The notes under the pieces were generated by a model. It made no database searches. It worked only from the letters and a program-made list of their open reading frames with translations, and had not been told where the DNA came from. The translations under genes and the position numbers were made by a program. Positions 23,441 through 36,299 of a stretch of 64,000 nt of DNA are shown here, in pieces (within the stretch, counting starts at the first letter, position 1; the number at the start of each line of letters is the position of its first letter). Location of the stretch: NCBI GenBank assembly GCA_026182355.1, contig JAPFBL010000229.1, positions 225,001 to 289,000 of the forward strand. Direction: 5' to 3'. This stretch comes from Hermatobates lingyangjiaoensis. Taxonomy: Eukaryota > Arthropoda > Insecta > Hemiptera > Hermatobatidae.

Positions 23441-24147
23441 GACCTCTATAATTTTTTAATTTATTTTGTAACATTTTGTAGATTTTAACTTATCATTACT
23501 AATTTTTAAAAAGTTACTTTTCTATATGTAAAGGCCACCACTGTTTGTACTGTGATAATAACTTATAGAATCACCTTATCTTCAGGATTGTTGCTCTTCA
23601 TTTTTTTTTACACTATTTATTATAAACTAAATTATTTAGTTATAATAAATAATATAGTATAAATAATAAATAATGTATGAATAATTTAGTTATACAGTTA
23701 TATATTTAGTATAACTGTGTCTGATATTCTGAAAGTTTGTTGGTGTTTTATTGTGTACAAACATTTATCATATAAAGTTTAAAGTGTTAGTTTTATAATG
23801 AGCTTAAATTTAGATATTACAAAGATGGAATTGTAATTGTAATTATTAATGTTATAATGATAATATATTAACAATATGTATAGTTGTTGGAACATTTATA
23901 CCATAATAATATGATAACGACATGTCATTGTAAAAGAATACTTATAATAACAAATGAGGTGATTGGTATTTCAACTAAGAAATACTTGTTGAAATGTTGG
24001 ATCTACTTCATTCAATAATAATAATTGTGAGAATAACTTAATGTAACGCTATTGTACAGAGTAGGACACATATTTGTTAATTACACTTCTTTGGCTACGG
24101 ATTACGTGAAGATATAAAACGAGAAACAATATAAATATCATTAGTTG
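23441..24147. other. No gene recognised
   Basis: AT-rich; a local AATAATTTAGTTATA repeat near 23615-23715 forms a weak hairpin. Nothing else. Confidence 0.45.
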
Positions 24148-24413
24148 TGCAATCCGTAATTGTGTGGTGTTTACTCATTCTGAGGTAAAATGGATAAACA
24201 AACAAAACTCTCCACACAAATGAAGTTTTATTCAACAACAACAACAACAACGCGTTTCGAACACTTCATGTTCATAATCAGGAAGACACCAAGGAAGTGG
24301 TGCTGAAGTCTTCCGGATAATGAACGCAAAGTGTTCGAAACGCGTTGTTGTTGTTCAATAAAACTTCATTTGTGTGAAGACTTTTGTTTGTTTATCCATT
24401 TTACCTCAGAATA
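24148..24413. repeat. PLE-type foldback, family H
   Basis: Arms 24177-24286 and about 24304-24413. Ends are ATTCTGAGGTAAAATGGATA and its complement. Core TCCGGATAATGAACGCAAAG then TGTTCGAAACGCG. The left flank GTGCAATCCGTAATTGTGTG also precedes the 25441 copy. A (CAA)n/(GTT)n stretch lies in the arms. Confidence 0.85.
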
Positions 24414-25404
24414 TAAATATCTTTCATACAGTTTATTTAACTATATTAAGTGTTGAAGATAATGCTTATTATTAACATTAATAAACAAAATTTGTAGCAA
24501 GTATGCATATTGCAACAAACAATAGAAATTATGTTGAAATAATAAATGTATTATTTCATTTTAAATAACATGATAATAATATAAGCAAAATAGAATTCTA
24601 AGTTTTAAAACATTCATTAATTTTGTAGACTGCATTAAAATAATGGGTTTTTACCACAAGAGATTGGAATTATTATAACACAAGGTACAAAATTAATACT
24701 AGCCGTTACGGTTAGGTTACCAAACAATATATATTGTTTCAAACTAATTTTAATGAACAGTTATCAAATTAAACCATTTTTGCGACGAATTTAATAAACA
24801 AAACATGCATGAACCTGCTTTGGAAGTAACGATTCCTGTTTGTTCGGAATTTTAAAAGAGTAAAAACACGCCACTGGTAAAAGCTAGAAGGTTTTTTTTT
24901 ATCAACATCCACAAAATTGAGAATTTCCATCATATTTTGTTATTTCCAACATATTTATAAAGTTTATAAATATATTTGCAACTAATTCCTTGAACTTAAA
25001 TCTATTTAATTTCAACTAGTTTAATAAAAAATTCCGGGAATGACCAAAATATACATTCATACAAATCTAGAGTGCAACTTATTATCAAAATAATAGAGTG
25101 CAACATAGCAATGTTGAGTAAATGCAGAGGAAAATAATTTCGATCTAGCAAAACGTTGCTTGAAAGAAACCAAGAAAACCTTGAACTACTCTGGAAATGG
25201 ACAGAACTTATGTATTGGATGTTTTAGAAGTCTACCTTTTTGTACAAACGGTTACTACGTAAGTTTTCTGTTCCAGTCATCCTCTGGCACTTTTTCAATA
25301 CTGCATTAGAAGTTCACAAATCACCTGATGGAGACAAGTTCATCATTATATTTTCAGAGTACAATTTACTTGAAGAATTGACGATTTATCAGTTAACCTG
25401 ATCA

Positions 25405-25725
25405 TTGGTTGTGCAATCCGTAATTGTGTGGTATTTATTCATTCTGAGGTAAAATGGATAAACCAACAAAAATCTCCACACAAATGAAGTTTTGTTCAAC
25501 GCGTTTCGAACACTTTGTGTTCATCATCAGGAAGACACCAAGGATGTGGTACTGACGGGTTGGTCCAGTGAAAACAACTGGTCCAGAGTTGTTTTCACTG
25601 GACCAACCCGTCAGTACCACATCCTTGGTGTCTTCCTGATGATGAATACAAAGTGTTCGAAACGCGTTGAATAAAACTTCATTTGTGTGGAGACTTTTGT
25701 TGGTTTATCCATTTTACCTCAGAAT
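25405..25725. repeat. PLE-type foldback, family H, 139-bp arms and 7-base loop
   Basis: Left arm 25441-25579, loop 25580-25586, right arm 25587-25725, near-perfect complement. Core CCTGATGATGAATACAAAGT then GTTCGAAACGCG. Because of the symmetry the two strands encode nearly the same chance peptide, which is why similar frames appear on both strands. Confidence 0.9.
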
Positions 25726-26929
25726 TAATCTGATCAGTTGAATTTCCTTGTTAAGGAATAAAATCATTGTTGAAAGATTTACTCATAGAACGTAGAATAT
25801 ACTACTGATATTAGATAGTATAAAACAAATAAACAAGCTGAAGATGTTTTCAAATGGTACATGAAGGACTTAACGTATGCCTCCCATTAATCATCAATGT
25901 GTGGGTCACTTTGAGCAATGAAATATCACATACAGTTTCCATATAAAACGAATGTTTGCAATGTCTTGTCTGTTTTATTCATTTGTATTAATTAAAATAA
26001 TTTGACTATGACATTTAATTAAGAATTTGCTTCATCAAAATGTTTTTTTTATTTTATCTCTGTATACATTTTTAATTCTTCTACGATAGCTAATAAAACG
26101 GCGTAGTGCTGCAATCGCTCTAAATGAATAGTTTCTGTTGCACATAGCCTACATGGTAATATCCAAAGCTGCTGACTCTCAAATGAAATAGTCCAGCGTA
26201 ATCTACACCTGAATTAACAAAGACATGAGCCGGTTGCACTCAATAGCTTGGATGTGCACCAACTAACTACATTACTGTTAGAGTATTAAGCAGGAAACAA
26301 GCAGACATTTATATATTACACTCAACACTGACAGCTTTGTCAGACCTTTTATTTCAACATTATGTACTATTATGTAGAAGTTATAAATTTTGACTAGCAT
26401 GAGCATATTTCAAGTGATCACTGAATTTGTTGGGTGATTCGGAATATAGTTTGAAATTTGAAATATTTTTGTAAACATCTACTTATTCGATGTTAAATCT
26501 ATAACTAGATTCAAATAAATTAATCAACTTTTACTAGGCAATAATACGATAGATTTAATGGCGCCAGTTTTATCTGCACAATAACATTAATGGGCATTAT
26601 TTATAACTAGACTACCCGTGACCCGTTGGGTCAAATAAATTTTTGGATTAATCCCTTTTAAATATACGGAATAATAAATTTCTTAAATAAATAAATATAT
26701 ATAAATAATAGGAAGATCTTTAAAGACTTCTTTTTTTTATTTTTCGATTACTTATCATCAACAAATAAATAGATTATTCTATATAATAATATCAAATATT
26801 ATTTTATGTATAAATATTTTACCTTCAGCGGACTCCAACTTCCAGCTGTTAATTTTTACTTATATTAATATGGTAATTTCTAAAACTTTTGTTAACTATA
26901 ATAAGTATCATTTGTTGATATATTCAATA
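25726..26929. other. No gene recognised
   Basis: AT-rich, stop-rich sequence; no repeats with partners in the window. Confidence 0.45.
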
Positions 26930-27235
26930 ATAATTTGTAATGTAATACTTAGTTTTTCTGTTTCAAAATTTATACTTCTGTAAGTTTTCTCACTAACCTA
27001 TAGTGAAAATTTCTATTGTAATTTCTTAATTGTAACTGTTTGCACTTTTATAGATGATTGATTTTTGAATGATTGTATTATTTCTTATATTTGCTCTGTT
27101 TTTGTAGGCCTATGAAAAAGGTTTTAAATAAAGACCGAAACGTTGGCAATGAGAGTTTAATTTGAACCTGAAGAACTGACCGAGTGCCGATAAACTTTAG
27201 TTTTGTTTCTATTCCACGGTCGATACTTGTATCAA
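26930..27235 (+). repeat. Family I (AAACGTTGG) element, copy with insertion
   Basis: AATAATTTGTAATGTAATAC at 26930 and GCCTATGAAAAAGGTTTTAA at 27109 are contiguous in the copies at 31508-31690 and 43710-43910 but separated here by about 120 bp of unrelated sequence. Right part reads GACCGAAACGTTGGCAATGA and TATTCCACGGTCGATAC. Confidence 0.65.
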
Positions 27236-27246
27236 TATATATATAT

Positions 27247-27837
27247 ATGATGTAATTTTCTTGAGGTTTGAGGTCCAATGATTAAAACTAGTCCATTTGC
27301 CGACGTTTCGACATATATTTATGTCATCTTCAGGGCTACAACATGATTGTTTTACAATTAGCACTACTATTACTACTATTTGGTAATTTATTACATTTTA
27401 ATATGTTCGGTAACAAAGAGGAATTTTTTTGATAAAACAGTTATTACGACTATGGATTATTTTGTTATACATTAACATAAGGATATTGTTATAATTATTC
27501 TATTGCTTTAGAATTATTGCATAAGTATAGAGAGGTAATCAAATAGTGATCTCTATACTTATGCAATAATTCTAAAGCAATAGAATAATTATAACAATAT
27601 CCTTATGTTAATGTATAACAAAATAATCCATATTCGTAATAACTGTTTTATCAAAAAAATTCCTCTTTGTTACCGAACATATTAAAATGTAATAAATTAC
27701 CAAATAGTAGTAATAGTAGTGCTAATTGTAAAACAATCATGTTGTAGCCCTGAAGATGACATAAATATATGTCGAAACGTCGGCAAATGGACTAGTTTTA
27801 ATCATTGGACCTCAAACTTCAAGAAAATTACATCATA
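27247..27837. repeat. Near-perfect palindrome, ~287-bp arms (PLE-type family J)
   Basis: Left arm 27247-27533, loop about 27534-27549, right arm 27550-27837. Only scattered mismatches are visible (for example CGACTATGG vs CCATATTCG). The right arm contains CCTGAAGATGACATAAATAT then ATGTCGAAACGTCGG, with a GACAT/ATGTC stem. No ORF. RNA read from either strand would fold into a hairpin of nearly 290 bp. Confidence 0.9.
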
Positions 27838-27927
27838 TAAATATTGGGTCAAGAAAACAAATCATGCTGTATATATATATATATAATGATAAACGAAAAA
27901 CGGTCCGGCAGGACAGATAACATTTAA

Positions 27928-28054
27928 AATAAACTGTGACACATAGAAAGAAACATAACAAAGACTCACTTTTCAATATTTACACCGTTATGGCTGTCGA
28001 AATATTGAAAATTGAGTCCTTTGTTACTTTTCCTTCTATGCGTCACAGTTTATT
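27928..28054. repeat. Foldback with CGAAA motif
   Basis: AATAAACTGTGACACATAGA and its complement TTCTATGCGTCACAGTTTAT flank TTTCAATATTTACACCGTTA / TGGCTGTCGAAATATTGAAA. Arms about 55-60 bp. Confidence 0.75.
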
Positions 28055-28946
28055 GTAGGTATATAATAATAATAATAATAATATATTAGTTGGTGCTGTT
28101 AATGCATGAGCACAAGGCATGCTATTTGACTTAGAGAACATGTACTTACTTAGTCATTCTTTACGAGTTGAAGGAGAGCGGCATGTGTCGGCTTTTTCCA
28201 TGCAGTCTTTGTGAATTGATGAGGCTAGGTTTGGTTGGGTGATAAAAACGATGGCCTCGGTACTGAAAAACAAGCCCCTCTTGATGTCCTGTCGACTTGG
28301 TGCCATTCATAACCAGCCTCACTCCACCACTACCTCAAGTCAATTGCCCTTTGTCTCTTCTTACTTGATGTAAATCTTCCTGAAATCATTTCATATCTTT
28401 CTTATTTCTCCTAATACATATATTGTTTACAAGTTCATTCAGCAAAATATATTAATCTTCTCATAATAGAGATTCATAACAAACATTAACAACAATACAA
28501 GTTACTTACCAAAAAAATTATGGTGTCATTAAAACAAACAGAAATAGTAAATGATGCTAAAGCTATCGTTGCTTAAATGATGTTTAATTGTAAATAAAAC
28601 TGATACTATAGGTCCTGATTGAACAAACACGATTTCATTCATGTTTGGTTCATGATTAGAAGACAGAGGATAATCCATTCTGTTTAGTTGCTTGTTATTA
28701 CGATTACACAACAGCACCACAACAGTCTCCCTTGTCTAATAGCTTTCTATTATTTCATTTCACTCAAAATTTTCTTTCTCATCCTATTCATAACCTTTGC
28801 ATTTTTGTCTCAACTTCTATTTCTTATCTATTTGTATCATTTTAGGTACCTGATAATGATCAACCACAAAAATTTCCGAGACTTTTTATTTTTTTCTATT
28901 GAACTTATTCGTATTGTCTATTTTATTAAGTATATATATATTTTAG
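28055..28946. other. No gene recognised
   Basis: 28130-28400 is GC-richer but has stops in every frame and no domain I recognise. An (AAT)n run lies at 28063-28082. Confidence 0.4.
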
Positions 28947-29208
28947 TATGGCGAACTTCGTACGATGATGTAGGAGTCGTTGAAGCGCTTTCGGACGTTG
29001 TCCATCTTCAATCGCAACTAATTAACTAACCTACTCAAACTACTATACTCAAACTAACCTGCTCAAGAGTTAGTTGGTAAAGTGGTAGGTTAGTTTGAGT
29101 ACAGTAGTTTGAGTAGGTTAGTTAATTAGTTGCGATTGAAGATGGACAACGTCCAAAAGCGCTCCAACGACTCCAACATCATCGTACGAGGTATGACGGT
29201 TTGCCATA
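28947..29208. repeat. PLE-type foldback, family K, copy 1
   Basis: Arms about 28947-29060 and 29082-29208, ending in ATGGCGAAC / GTTTGCCAT. Core TTGAAGATGGACAACGTCCA then AAAGCGCT. The inner part contains a repeated TAGTTTGAGTAGGTTAG. A second, shorter foldback of the same family is 61631-61775 and a solo piece is at 41365-41395. Confidence 0.85.
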
Positions 29209-30734
29209 TTAATAATATAAATCATACTAACCTCACTGGTAATAATATGAATGTATAGAAATAATACATCTTGGAATTCAAAACGTGTCTTTACTCAATA
29301 TTGAACGCATCGTTTATTTTTGGGAGTTTATAGAAAAACTATATATATAAACTATATAAAACTATATATATATATACTATAATATAGTATAAGGTATTAC
29401 TAAAAGGCCACAATAAAATGGTAATGATGCAGTAGTGACATTTTAAAGTATGAAGCATTCCTCTAATATTAGCCGATAATGAACTGTAGAATGGCGTACA
29501 CTGCCTTCATATTTATTTCCCTGCCCGTCATAAAAAGCCCTAATATTTTTGTTATTAATTTTTGTTTTCCATGCCTTATCAATTGAATTTCAATATTGAA
29601 AACCCATCACGTGTTAAATATGCAACAGAACTAGCTCAAAAATGGCTGTCGTTTCCTGTTTTGAATAATAACGTACAATCAACACAAGAGGGTCTACCAT
29701 ATGTGTGTCACGTTTGCTTCATATAAACTTGTTTATCTCAGGCTTATTTCTTTTAATATAGATATCATAAAAATGAAACAGGAACATTTTTTTGTAAATG
29801 CAAATATCTTGTTTGAAACGAATCCAGCCTTAACAATGATTTCATTTGGAATTTCATCAATTATACCTTTACTCATCATATGAATAAACTACATCGACTT
29901 TAAAAGAGATAAGCCGCGAAATGCATTCTAAAAGGTAGCGTTTTATGAAATTCAGACTTTGAAAGGAAATAAAATCAAATTGTGCATCGAGTACAAAATG
30001 TAGAAGTTCTTTAATTATATATTAAAACAAGGAACAGAAATTCAAGAACAAAATACATTTCCAACTTGTAAACATTGCAAATAATGTATAAACTAATCAG
30101 AATTTACTGTATATTTAAAATTATACTTTGACTGAAAGTTATAGTCCAAAAATAGCTTGGATTTACAACTATTAAAGTACCTTTTAAAAAAATACAAAAC
30201 TCTCTTAGGCTCAAAGGAAACACTGTTTGGTATTGAACGTGGATATATCAGGAACTTTTGATAGCATGACGCATTTTGATAGGAACTTTCAAATATATTC
30301 ATGTAAAACAAATATACAGTTTTTTAAACCTAACAACTATATAACTGATTGCAATAATCTATCGCAAAAAATTATTGTAAGTATAGGATGTGCAATGTTG
30401 CAATTTGATTAATAAAGCTGTCTTCAAAGAGGTGATCTATCACCAATAAAGTTACATCTAGAAAACAAGTATCTAATGTTTTAGCTAAGACCCAAAGTTT
30501 TATAACCACAATTGCATATAAAATAATTGTATATTCATACTTTTAACATTCTTATGAACTTTTAAGCTAAATTTTGCTAACCTAACAGACATGTTTATTT
30601 TGAAAATATTTAAATGTAGCAAGTAGGTATTGTTAGTTGACTTCAATTTCATTTACGTATATGAATATTTTGGGCATTTTAGCTTATTGACAAGGGTTTC
30701 CCAGAGTTTATATAGATTAATTTATACAGATAAA
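29209..30734. other. No gene recognised
   Basis: AT-rich. 29209-29260 continues the family K flank (AATCATACTAACCTCACTGG, also at 61785). TA-rich at 29340-29390. No coding signal. Confidence 0.45.
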
Positions 30735-30950
30735 TAAAACGAAGGTATTGTCTGTACATTGCTTAGAACTGACTGCTTTCAAGTTAACTGACTTCTTTAC
30801 GTTTCATACATTAGAGAAACTGAATCCACTCTTAAAAAATTGCTGTCAGTCGGTTTGTTGGTTTGCCCGCAAAATTTTGTCACAAGCAAACTCAGCCCCC
30901 ATATGACATAGTGAGCTGAAAATTTGACAATAGTTTGTGAATGTCAAACA
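30735..30950 (+). repeat. Dispersed repeat family E, copy
   Basis: TGTCTGTACATTGCTTAGAA, CTTTACGTTTCATACATTAG and CATATGACATAGTGAGCTGA all recur at 23215-23385. Confidence 0.65.
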
Positions 30951-31385
30951 TAAAATATAAAACTTGAAAATATTCCTATTTATTCTGACAAATGTCAGAA
31001 ACATCTAAGATAAAATGTCGTTTTAAGATAATTCTTAATTTAAGATGTCGGATAATTTCATTTATTTTTCTTCAAAGATGTTTCCAACTTTGTATGATGT
31101 TTTATATTTTTCGTCCTTTATAGAATTACTACACTGGGAGTTTCATGGTTTCTAGTATTTAATAAAAACCACTTGTCATTTCATTTATCAAAAATCATAC
31201 ATACCAACCAATTCACTCTGAGTGAGTGTTATTTTTTTCCTGCCTATTGTACTCTGTTATATGGTTGCTGTGAATATATATTGAGAAAAAATAAATCAGT
31301 AATTAGTGAATTTTACAAACTCAAATCAAAGTTAATGCCAGCTATTCAGTATAATTTAAAACTTTTATATCTGGAAGCTTGAAAT

Positions 31386-31690
31386 TTCAAATTAAACTCT
31401 CAATTCCAACGTTTCGGTTTTTATTTAAAACCTTTTTCATAGGTAGAAGTATAAATTTTGAAACAGAAAAACTAAGTATTACATTACAAAATTATTTTAC
31501 AAAGAAAAATAATTTGTAATGTAATACTTAGTTTTTCTGTTTCAAAATTTATACTTCTGCCTATGAAAAAGGTATTAAATAAAAACCGAAACGTTGGAAT
31601 TGAGAGTTTAATTTTAACCTGAAGAACTAACAGAGTCCCGATAAACTTTATTTCTGCTTCTATTCCACGGTTGATACTTAAAGATTTCAC
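31386..31690. repeat. Family I foldback
   Basis: Arms about 31386-31496 and 31508-31616 (AAATTAAACTCTCAATTCCA / its complement). Unlike most foldbacks here the arm ends on the AAAACCGAAACGTTGGAATT side; the sequence then continues as in 27140-27235 (CTGAAGAACTAACAGAGTCC). Confidence 0.8.
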
Positions 31691-31925
31691 AGAAACGCGG
31701 AAAATAACAATCAATGATCAAACCACAATATGAAATGGGAAAACAAGACTATGATCTTTCACAAAGGACAACAAACGTTTCACAGTAAAGTATAAACACA
31801 GAGTGAAGATACGAACACACTTACAGTTTTTAGTTTTCGGTTGAACCATCATCAGGATAGTAGAGATAGGGACACCAAGCGCACTTGCAAAGCGACGTTT
31901 GGAGCCCAAAAGTGTTGTCAGCAGG
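31683..31925 (-). repeat. Composite of family C and family B fragments
   Basis: 31683-31760 is family C (GATTTCACAGAAACGCGGAA ... TGATCTTTCA), truncated before its core. 31770-31925 is family B, minus strand core CCTGATGATGGTTCAACCGA-AAAC with AACTGTAAGTGTGTTCG, as in 16599-17008. One element appears inserted in, or template-switched onto, the other. Confidence 0.65.
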
Positions 31926-34739
31926 TTTTTGAGTACCAGGAAACAAGACAATACCTGAAAATGAGTTAGTAATTAATTCAGAAACATTTCGAAATATAGA
32001 AAGATACTTCAGTCTCGAGTATTTTTGCAATACTCACCTGGGGTTTTAGAGTATTCGTATATTCTAATAAACAAGTTAGAAGGAAATCAGTTAAAGAATG
32101 CAACTAAGAGCCCATTCTTAAATTAGTATAATAAAAAATAGTAAAATATTAGTATAGAAAAATATATTAGCATATTAAATTTAGTTTAATATGCACATTT
32201 TAACTGCACTTATTTTTGCAAAGAATACTATATCTTTAATGAGAGGATTTAAAAATATAGGTAAAATAGTTTTCAGAAATTCGTCTATTTCACTACTATA
32301 CTGCATTTGAATGGATACTGCATTTGACGTTTTACAAAAAATGCAAACTCCTTGTCTAGAACAGGTTGAAACCTTATATCTCAATATATCTGTATTTGAG
32401 GCAGTCACTTTGAAATTGATAAAGAGTTTTGTCAAATGATACATACAAATATAGAGGTGTGTGTCATTATGAAGGTCATTCAAGAGCTTAAAACTTGATT
32501 TTTAATTTAGGTACAACAATGAGATAAACAATATGACACTATGGTAACTCAGAGAACGTGATCAATAAGATTCAGGTCTCATTGACTGATTGTAATAATT
32601 TGAATCACATGTCAATTGTTCAATAATTTTACGTTTCTTATAACTTCTTATATATATATATATTTTTAAAAATAAAATTATTATAGCCACATGCAAACAT
32701 AATTTTACTGTTCACCAGTTTGATATTATGTTTACTTACAGTAAAGTTAGGTCACTCTAGATTTTTTCTATTTCTGTTTATTCTACAAACCTGTGGACTG
32801 GATATGTCTGAACAGGTTACACCATTTTACTGATAATAATGAAATATAAATCCAAAAGTAAAAGTTTAAGTGGGCTGAACAGAATATTTGTTTGTCGAAA
32901 TTGTATGACGAATATGTTGTTTATGGTACCTTTTACGATTTCAGAAAATATTCTTCTTACACTAAACACTGTAGTGTAAGTAACTCATTATAGAGTTATA
33001 ACATTTTGTAATAATCTATGCAAACTGAAGTCAACAATTTTTTTTTTAGTTTCCTAGGTGTGAATAATATCTGCTGCAACACATACTAATGTAATAAGAG
33101 AGTGATAGTACTTTACAATACAGTTTGATAATGAGCTTACACGTTAGTTATATTAAAATTAATGAAATTAAATTAAGCTCGTTGTTGAGCCTAATATAAT
33201 TAAATTAGGCTTGTTGCCTAATGAAATTAATTAGCAACAAGTAATAATATGAATATAATATTATAAACAACATATATCGTTTAATGTAATCAAATTAAAA
33301 TTAATAGAAATTCTAATATTGTTTTAAGTCCCCTATATCTTATTATGGAGACATTGGGACCACCTCTATTAAATTAAATGGCTTATACATTTCATTCAAG
33401 ATTGTATATCTATAATGTTCTTAATGAAAATTTTTTATTCTTTATAGCTATCTTAAAGAGACTTTTACAAATTGAAATGACTACCATTTTTTCTTGGAAC
33501 ATTTTGCATAATTGAGAGTCGCATATATGGAGTTCGAAATACATGCCAGAGAGCAGGTGCCTGGAGTATCTGCTCTCTTTTGTACTGGAGTGTCCATAAC
33601 AAGGCATTTAGAGATTAAAGACAGTTTTATTGCCTTTTCAAACGAAAATTCATTAAAGAGTGTTGGTATGTTTCATTTAATTTTTATTTTAAAATTCTGT
33701 TTCATTATTAATTTTGATGGATTTTTGTTAATACGCTTGTATTTTACAAATGATTATCTATTTCCGGTTAAAATAAAATCAGTTTATTTGTAAATAAACA
33801 GTTAAGAATGGTTGACTCTGCCAGTGTCATTACTTGAGGAAGAAAGTAGTATAGTAGTTGAGATAAGGGTCTTTACAAGTCTTATGGTAGTTAGTAAAAA
33901 CATTAGATAGGGTGGAAATCTAGCATGAAGTAATTATCAACTGATAAGGGGACTAAGTACAGGTGACAAGGCATTAAATGCCAAGTTATAGTTGGCAACG
34001 TGTTGCTCCCATCGCAGCAAAGCTTTCGTTATCAGCCAACTCAACAGGCCCAATACAGTAGTAGTTACAGAACATGAAACACTTTCAACTAAGTTATGTC
34101 GAGACCTGCAGCCGTTATGCTAAATCACAAACGAATGCAATCAATGATAACAGCTTGCTATAAACATTTAGCACAAGTTTGAAAACTGTTTCATTCGAAT
34201 CTTTTCAGATTAATTCGGTTTTTAGTACTGCATAGGAATAAGCTTAGAGATTAGATCCCATCACTACAGTCATTCATTATGTAATACATTACGTAAACAC
34301 ATATTTATTTGTGAATCAACTAATCACAAAAAATTACTTATTAATAGAGAATTTAATGTAAACATTGTAATAAATAATGGAAGTAGTAACTACCAACTAT
34401 GTTTAAATAACATTCCTTCATCTGCAATTACATTAATTAGTCTTATTCATTTAATGCTCTGAAATTGCCTGACTTAGTTATGGAAGTATGAAAAATATGT
34501 ATCAAAATCAATCTGAATAAATGTTCTTAACAAACGTGAGGAAACGTTATGTGTAAGTGAGAATAACCATAATAAAAATAAGTAAAATAATAAAAATAAA
34601 AAAAAAAAGTCCGTGTTATCTTCCTCAGTGTCTATTTTTCCATCTGGACAAAGATCTGACTGTGACGAATCTGAAGTAGTCAATAACATACTTTAATTTT
34701 TATTTATTGAATTTTATCTTCGAATAACCAATGATGTAA
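31926..34739. other. No gene recognised
   Basis: AT-rich throughout; TA tract at 32650-32662; short hairpins at 33170-33240 (AATTAAATTAGGC repeated). Frames of 65-100 codons are present but none has a recognisable domain. Confidence 0.4.
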
Positions 34740-34884
34740 CTTTTCATACTGGTTGTCTTCCTCATCGTCCAGAAAAGTTTATTTGTATCGCGGGTCTAAA
34801 TATGTTGACATAATCAGATTTTTGTTAAAATATGTTGGAAATCTAGAACTGACAGAAGCTTTCCAAGCTAATAAAGTTGAATCT
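34740..34884 (-). pseudogene. hAT transposase fragment (relic)
   Basis: The minus strand reads DSTLLAWKASVSSRFPTYFN, then KNLIMSTYLDPRYK, a stop, then TFLDDEEDNQYEK. The (A/S)TxLDPRYK...FF/FL motif sits before the C-terminal dimerisation region of hAT-superfamily transposases. The in-frame stop and lack of flanking conserved blocks show it is dead. Only about 48 codons are recognisable, so the call rests on one motif. Confidence 0.45.
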
Positions 34885-35640
34885 TGCCCACTGAACAATC
34901 CCTTTGCTTCACCTGCTCAAAGAATTTACAAATAACTTTTGTGTTTGGAATAATTAAAGATGCCAAAACCGCCTTTACACTTAAATGATTGGTCAAATCC
35001 ACGAAGTATGTGTTCTATGTATATGGCGGAATAAGCAAACTCATTGAGATTGTCTTTGAAAAAATTAACTCCTTGTACAACCTATTAAAAATGTCATAAC
35101 AAGTTCTAGAACGTTTTAAATATAAATTTTCCTCATTCTTCATTAATGTTTTTAGTACCGCAGAAAATATTAGATGTGATATTAAAACATAAAATTGATC
35201 CTGATTTAACAAATGCATCTCCTATTATGGACCAGTAAAAGTTCAACATACTATACACAACTAATGTTGCTGAACTCTGAGGGTTATATGGTAAAAAAAC
35301 TCAACTATGCATTCCAATGTTAAAAAAATTTATATTTTAACGCGTGTCGGAGTTAAAAACGGTAGGTTCTAACTCATAACCTTCATAACTTTACAAACGG
35401 TAGGTTCTAAAGTTAGAACTAATCGTTTCATTATAAACATGTTCGTAAAACAGAAGTTATTATACATATGAGGTCATCATTCTTCATCATACGTATCTTT
35501 GAGTATCACTGATATTATTTGAAATACTATTAAACTAAAAATTTGCCATATAATTATAAAGTTTATAGTATCAAAGATATTCTTAGATTTGTTATTTAAG
35601 AACGAATTCATTTACCCCCTCTTGTGCATTCGATCGTCTT
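34885..35640. other. Possible continuation of the hAT relic; otherwise nothing
   Basis: A 67-codon frame at 35015-35218 (minus) lies upstream of the hAT motif in the right strand, but no conserved hAT residues can be pointed to. Confidence 0.25.
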
Positions 35641-35659
35641 TAGAAAGTGTTCATTATTT

Positions 35660-35745
35660 CGTCATTCAGTCTACCAACTACCAATCAATGCTACCAACTA
35701 CCATTCAGTGTTACCAACTTCCAATCAGTGTTTCCAAACTATCGT
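35660..35745 (+). repeat. Short tandem repeat, ~22-bp unit
   Basis: CATTCAGTCTACCAACTACC, AATCAATGCTACCAACTACC, ATTCAGTGTTACCAACTTCC and AATCAGTGTTTCCAAACTAT: four imperfect units. Confidence 0.8.
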
Positions 35746-36136
35746 CAAAGAGCACATTAAACATTTTTCTGCTTAAAGCTATTATTTCTTAAATGGTATA
35801 CAGACAAGAAAATATCAAATCAATTGTGAGTGTTAGTTTCTTTTCTGTCTTTTCTATTTGTAATTTTAATAAAAAGTATATAAATGAAGCATAAGGCCAA
35901 AATTTGACAGTATTAGTCTCACTTCAAACGAAAAGAAGGAAATCTAGGATAATTATTTAACAATGCGATTCCGATTCCACCAAAAATGCACAATTCTTAC
36001 GATTAACGATTCCGATTAGTCGTCTCAACACTAATTGTAATCATGAAAAAAAATCAATCTTAAGATTTGACGGATTAAAAAGTGTTTTTTAATTTTTTTT
36101 TTAAACGATTAAAACATTTTTTTTTAATTAATTACC

Positions 36137-36290
36137 CTGAAGATGACTGGAAGCCAGTCGAAACATGTCGGTTCCCACTTAATTAACATTCTCCAACGTT
36201 TGGATGAAGGAAAGAAGAAGGTATTCAGAAACCTTGAAAAACTGGTGAAGAAAATGACATCAGTGAAATACGGTCAGTTGTTCAATGAAA
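36137..36290 (+). repeat. Penelope-like element 5' module, type 1, with intact core
   Basis: CCTGAAGATGACTGGAAGCC-AGTCGAAACATGTCGG gives CTGAAGA, a 6-bp GACTGG/CCAGTC stem and GAAAC. Directly downstream the frame LNILQRLDEGKKKVFRNLEK begins. Near identical to 1-135, which starts inside this core. Confidence 0.65.
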
Positions 36291-36299
36291 TATATATAT

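Noticed and set aside
25435..25674. Two nearly identical peptides on opposite strands
   Set aside because: Consequence of the near-perfect palindrome, not a conserved gene pair.
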